Assembly: GCA_002050025.1 (NCBI GenBank)
Contig: MVDB01000002.1
Span: 1 to 40,972, forward strand
DNA: 40,972 bases
From: Desulfobacteraceae bacterium 4484_190.2
GTDB lineage: Bacteria > Desulfobacterota > DSM-4660 > Desulfatiglandales > Desulfatiglandaceae
Direction of reading: 5' to 3'
The notes beneath the pieces are model-generated. The model had not been told where the DNA came from. It did no database searches and was given only the letters and a program-made list of their open reading frames with translations. Each line of letters starts with the position of its first letter. Within the stretch, counting starts at the first letter, position 1. Made by a program: the position numbers and the translations under genes. Shown piece by piece: positions 40,897-40,972 of this stretch.

Positions 40897-40972
40897 AATT
40901 TCCTTTTTAACTAACTCTGTGAAAATCCTTTGTTGCCACGATTTCTCAAATCATGAAGTCATAATTCATAAT

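Overview
The window looks like chromosomal DNA of an anaerobic bacterium, most likely Desulfobacterota (the old Deltaproteobacteria). This is an inference. The grounds are a tungsten-type aldehyde:ferredoxin oxidoreductase, an oxygen-sensitive Fe-S dehydratase of the serine-dehydratase alpha type, many ferredoxin-type clusters, and intergenic spaces full of short palindromic or miniature inverted-repeat elements, as is common in that group. No rRNA, tRNA, CRISPR array or complete transposase was seen.

Layout. (1) 1-2488, minus strand: TCA-cycle pair, aconitase followed by the N-terminal part of NADP-type isocitrate dehydrogenase, which runs off the left edge. (2) 2733-4460: a YbaK/ProX-type prolyl-tRNA editing protein, a decayed gene fragment, and a FadR-type GntR regulator with a palindrome just upstream of its start. 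(3) 4738-16213, plus strand: a catabolic cluster encoding a PreA-like dihydropyrimidine-dehydrogenase-type protein, an FAD reductase/dehydrogenase, an SDH-alpha Fe-S dehydratase, three consecutive RraA/HMG-aldolase-like proteins, an AOR, an iron-type alcohol dehydrogenase and an M20 peptidase/deacylase. (4) 16277-22060: transporter module A, a normal family-5 solute-binding protein plus two permeases and two ATPases of the Dpp/Opp type. (5) 22253-25868: a C-N hydrolase, a UbiD-type decarboxylase and a class III aminotransferase. (6) 26225-33670: transporter module B, a second set of the same parts and a second M20 protein. (7) 33673-40896: a repeat-rich coiled-coil OmpA-domain protein, a Tat-exported metallo-beta-lactamase-fold protein, a broken LysE/EamA exporter pair joined at a homopolymer tract, a 47-residue Cys-containing protein, a membrane class III nucleotide cyclase, and a cut-off ferredoxin-nitroreductase.

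Main discovery candidate: the solute-binding protein of module B (26225-27958) appears to be a natural circular permutation. After its signal peptide it begins with the C-terminal third of a family-5 binding protein. It then crosses a short Gly-containing linker and continues with the normal N-terminal two thirds, stopping where the canonical chain would enter the part already used. The paralogue at 16277-18037 has the standard order, so the permutation can be read by aligning the two proteins in this window.

How the genes may work together (inference): imported peptide-like or N-acylated compounds would be hydrolysed by the M20 and C-N hydrolase enzymes. The products would then be deaminated or transaminated, decarboxylated or cleaved (UbiD, RraA-like aldolases/decarboxylases) and the aldehydes oxidised or reduced (AOR, Fe-ADH). 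PreA, a beta-ureidopropionase-like hydrolase and an omega-aminotransferase resemble pieces of reductive pyrimidine breakdown, but no dihydropyrimidinase is present, so the substrate is unknown.
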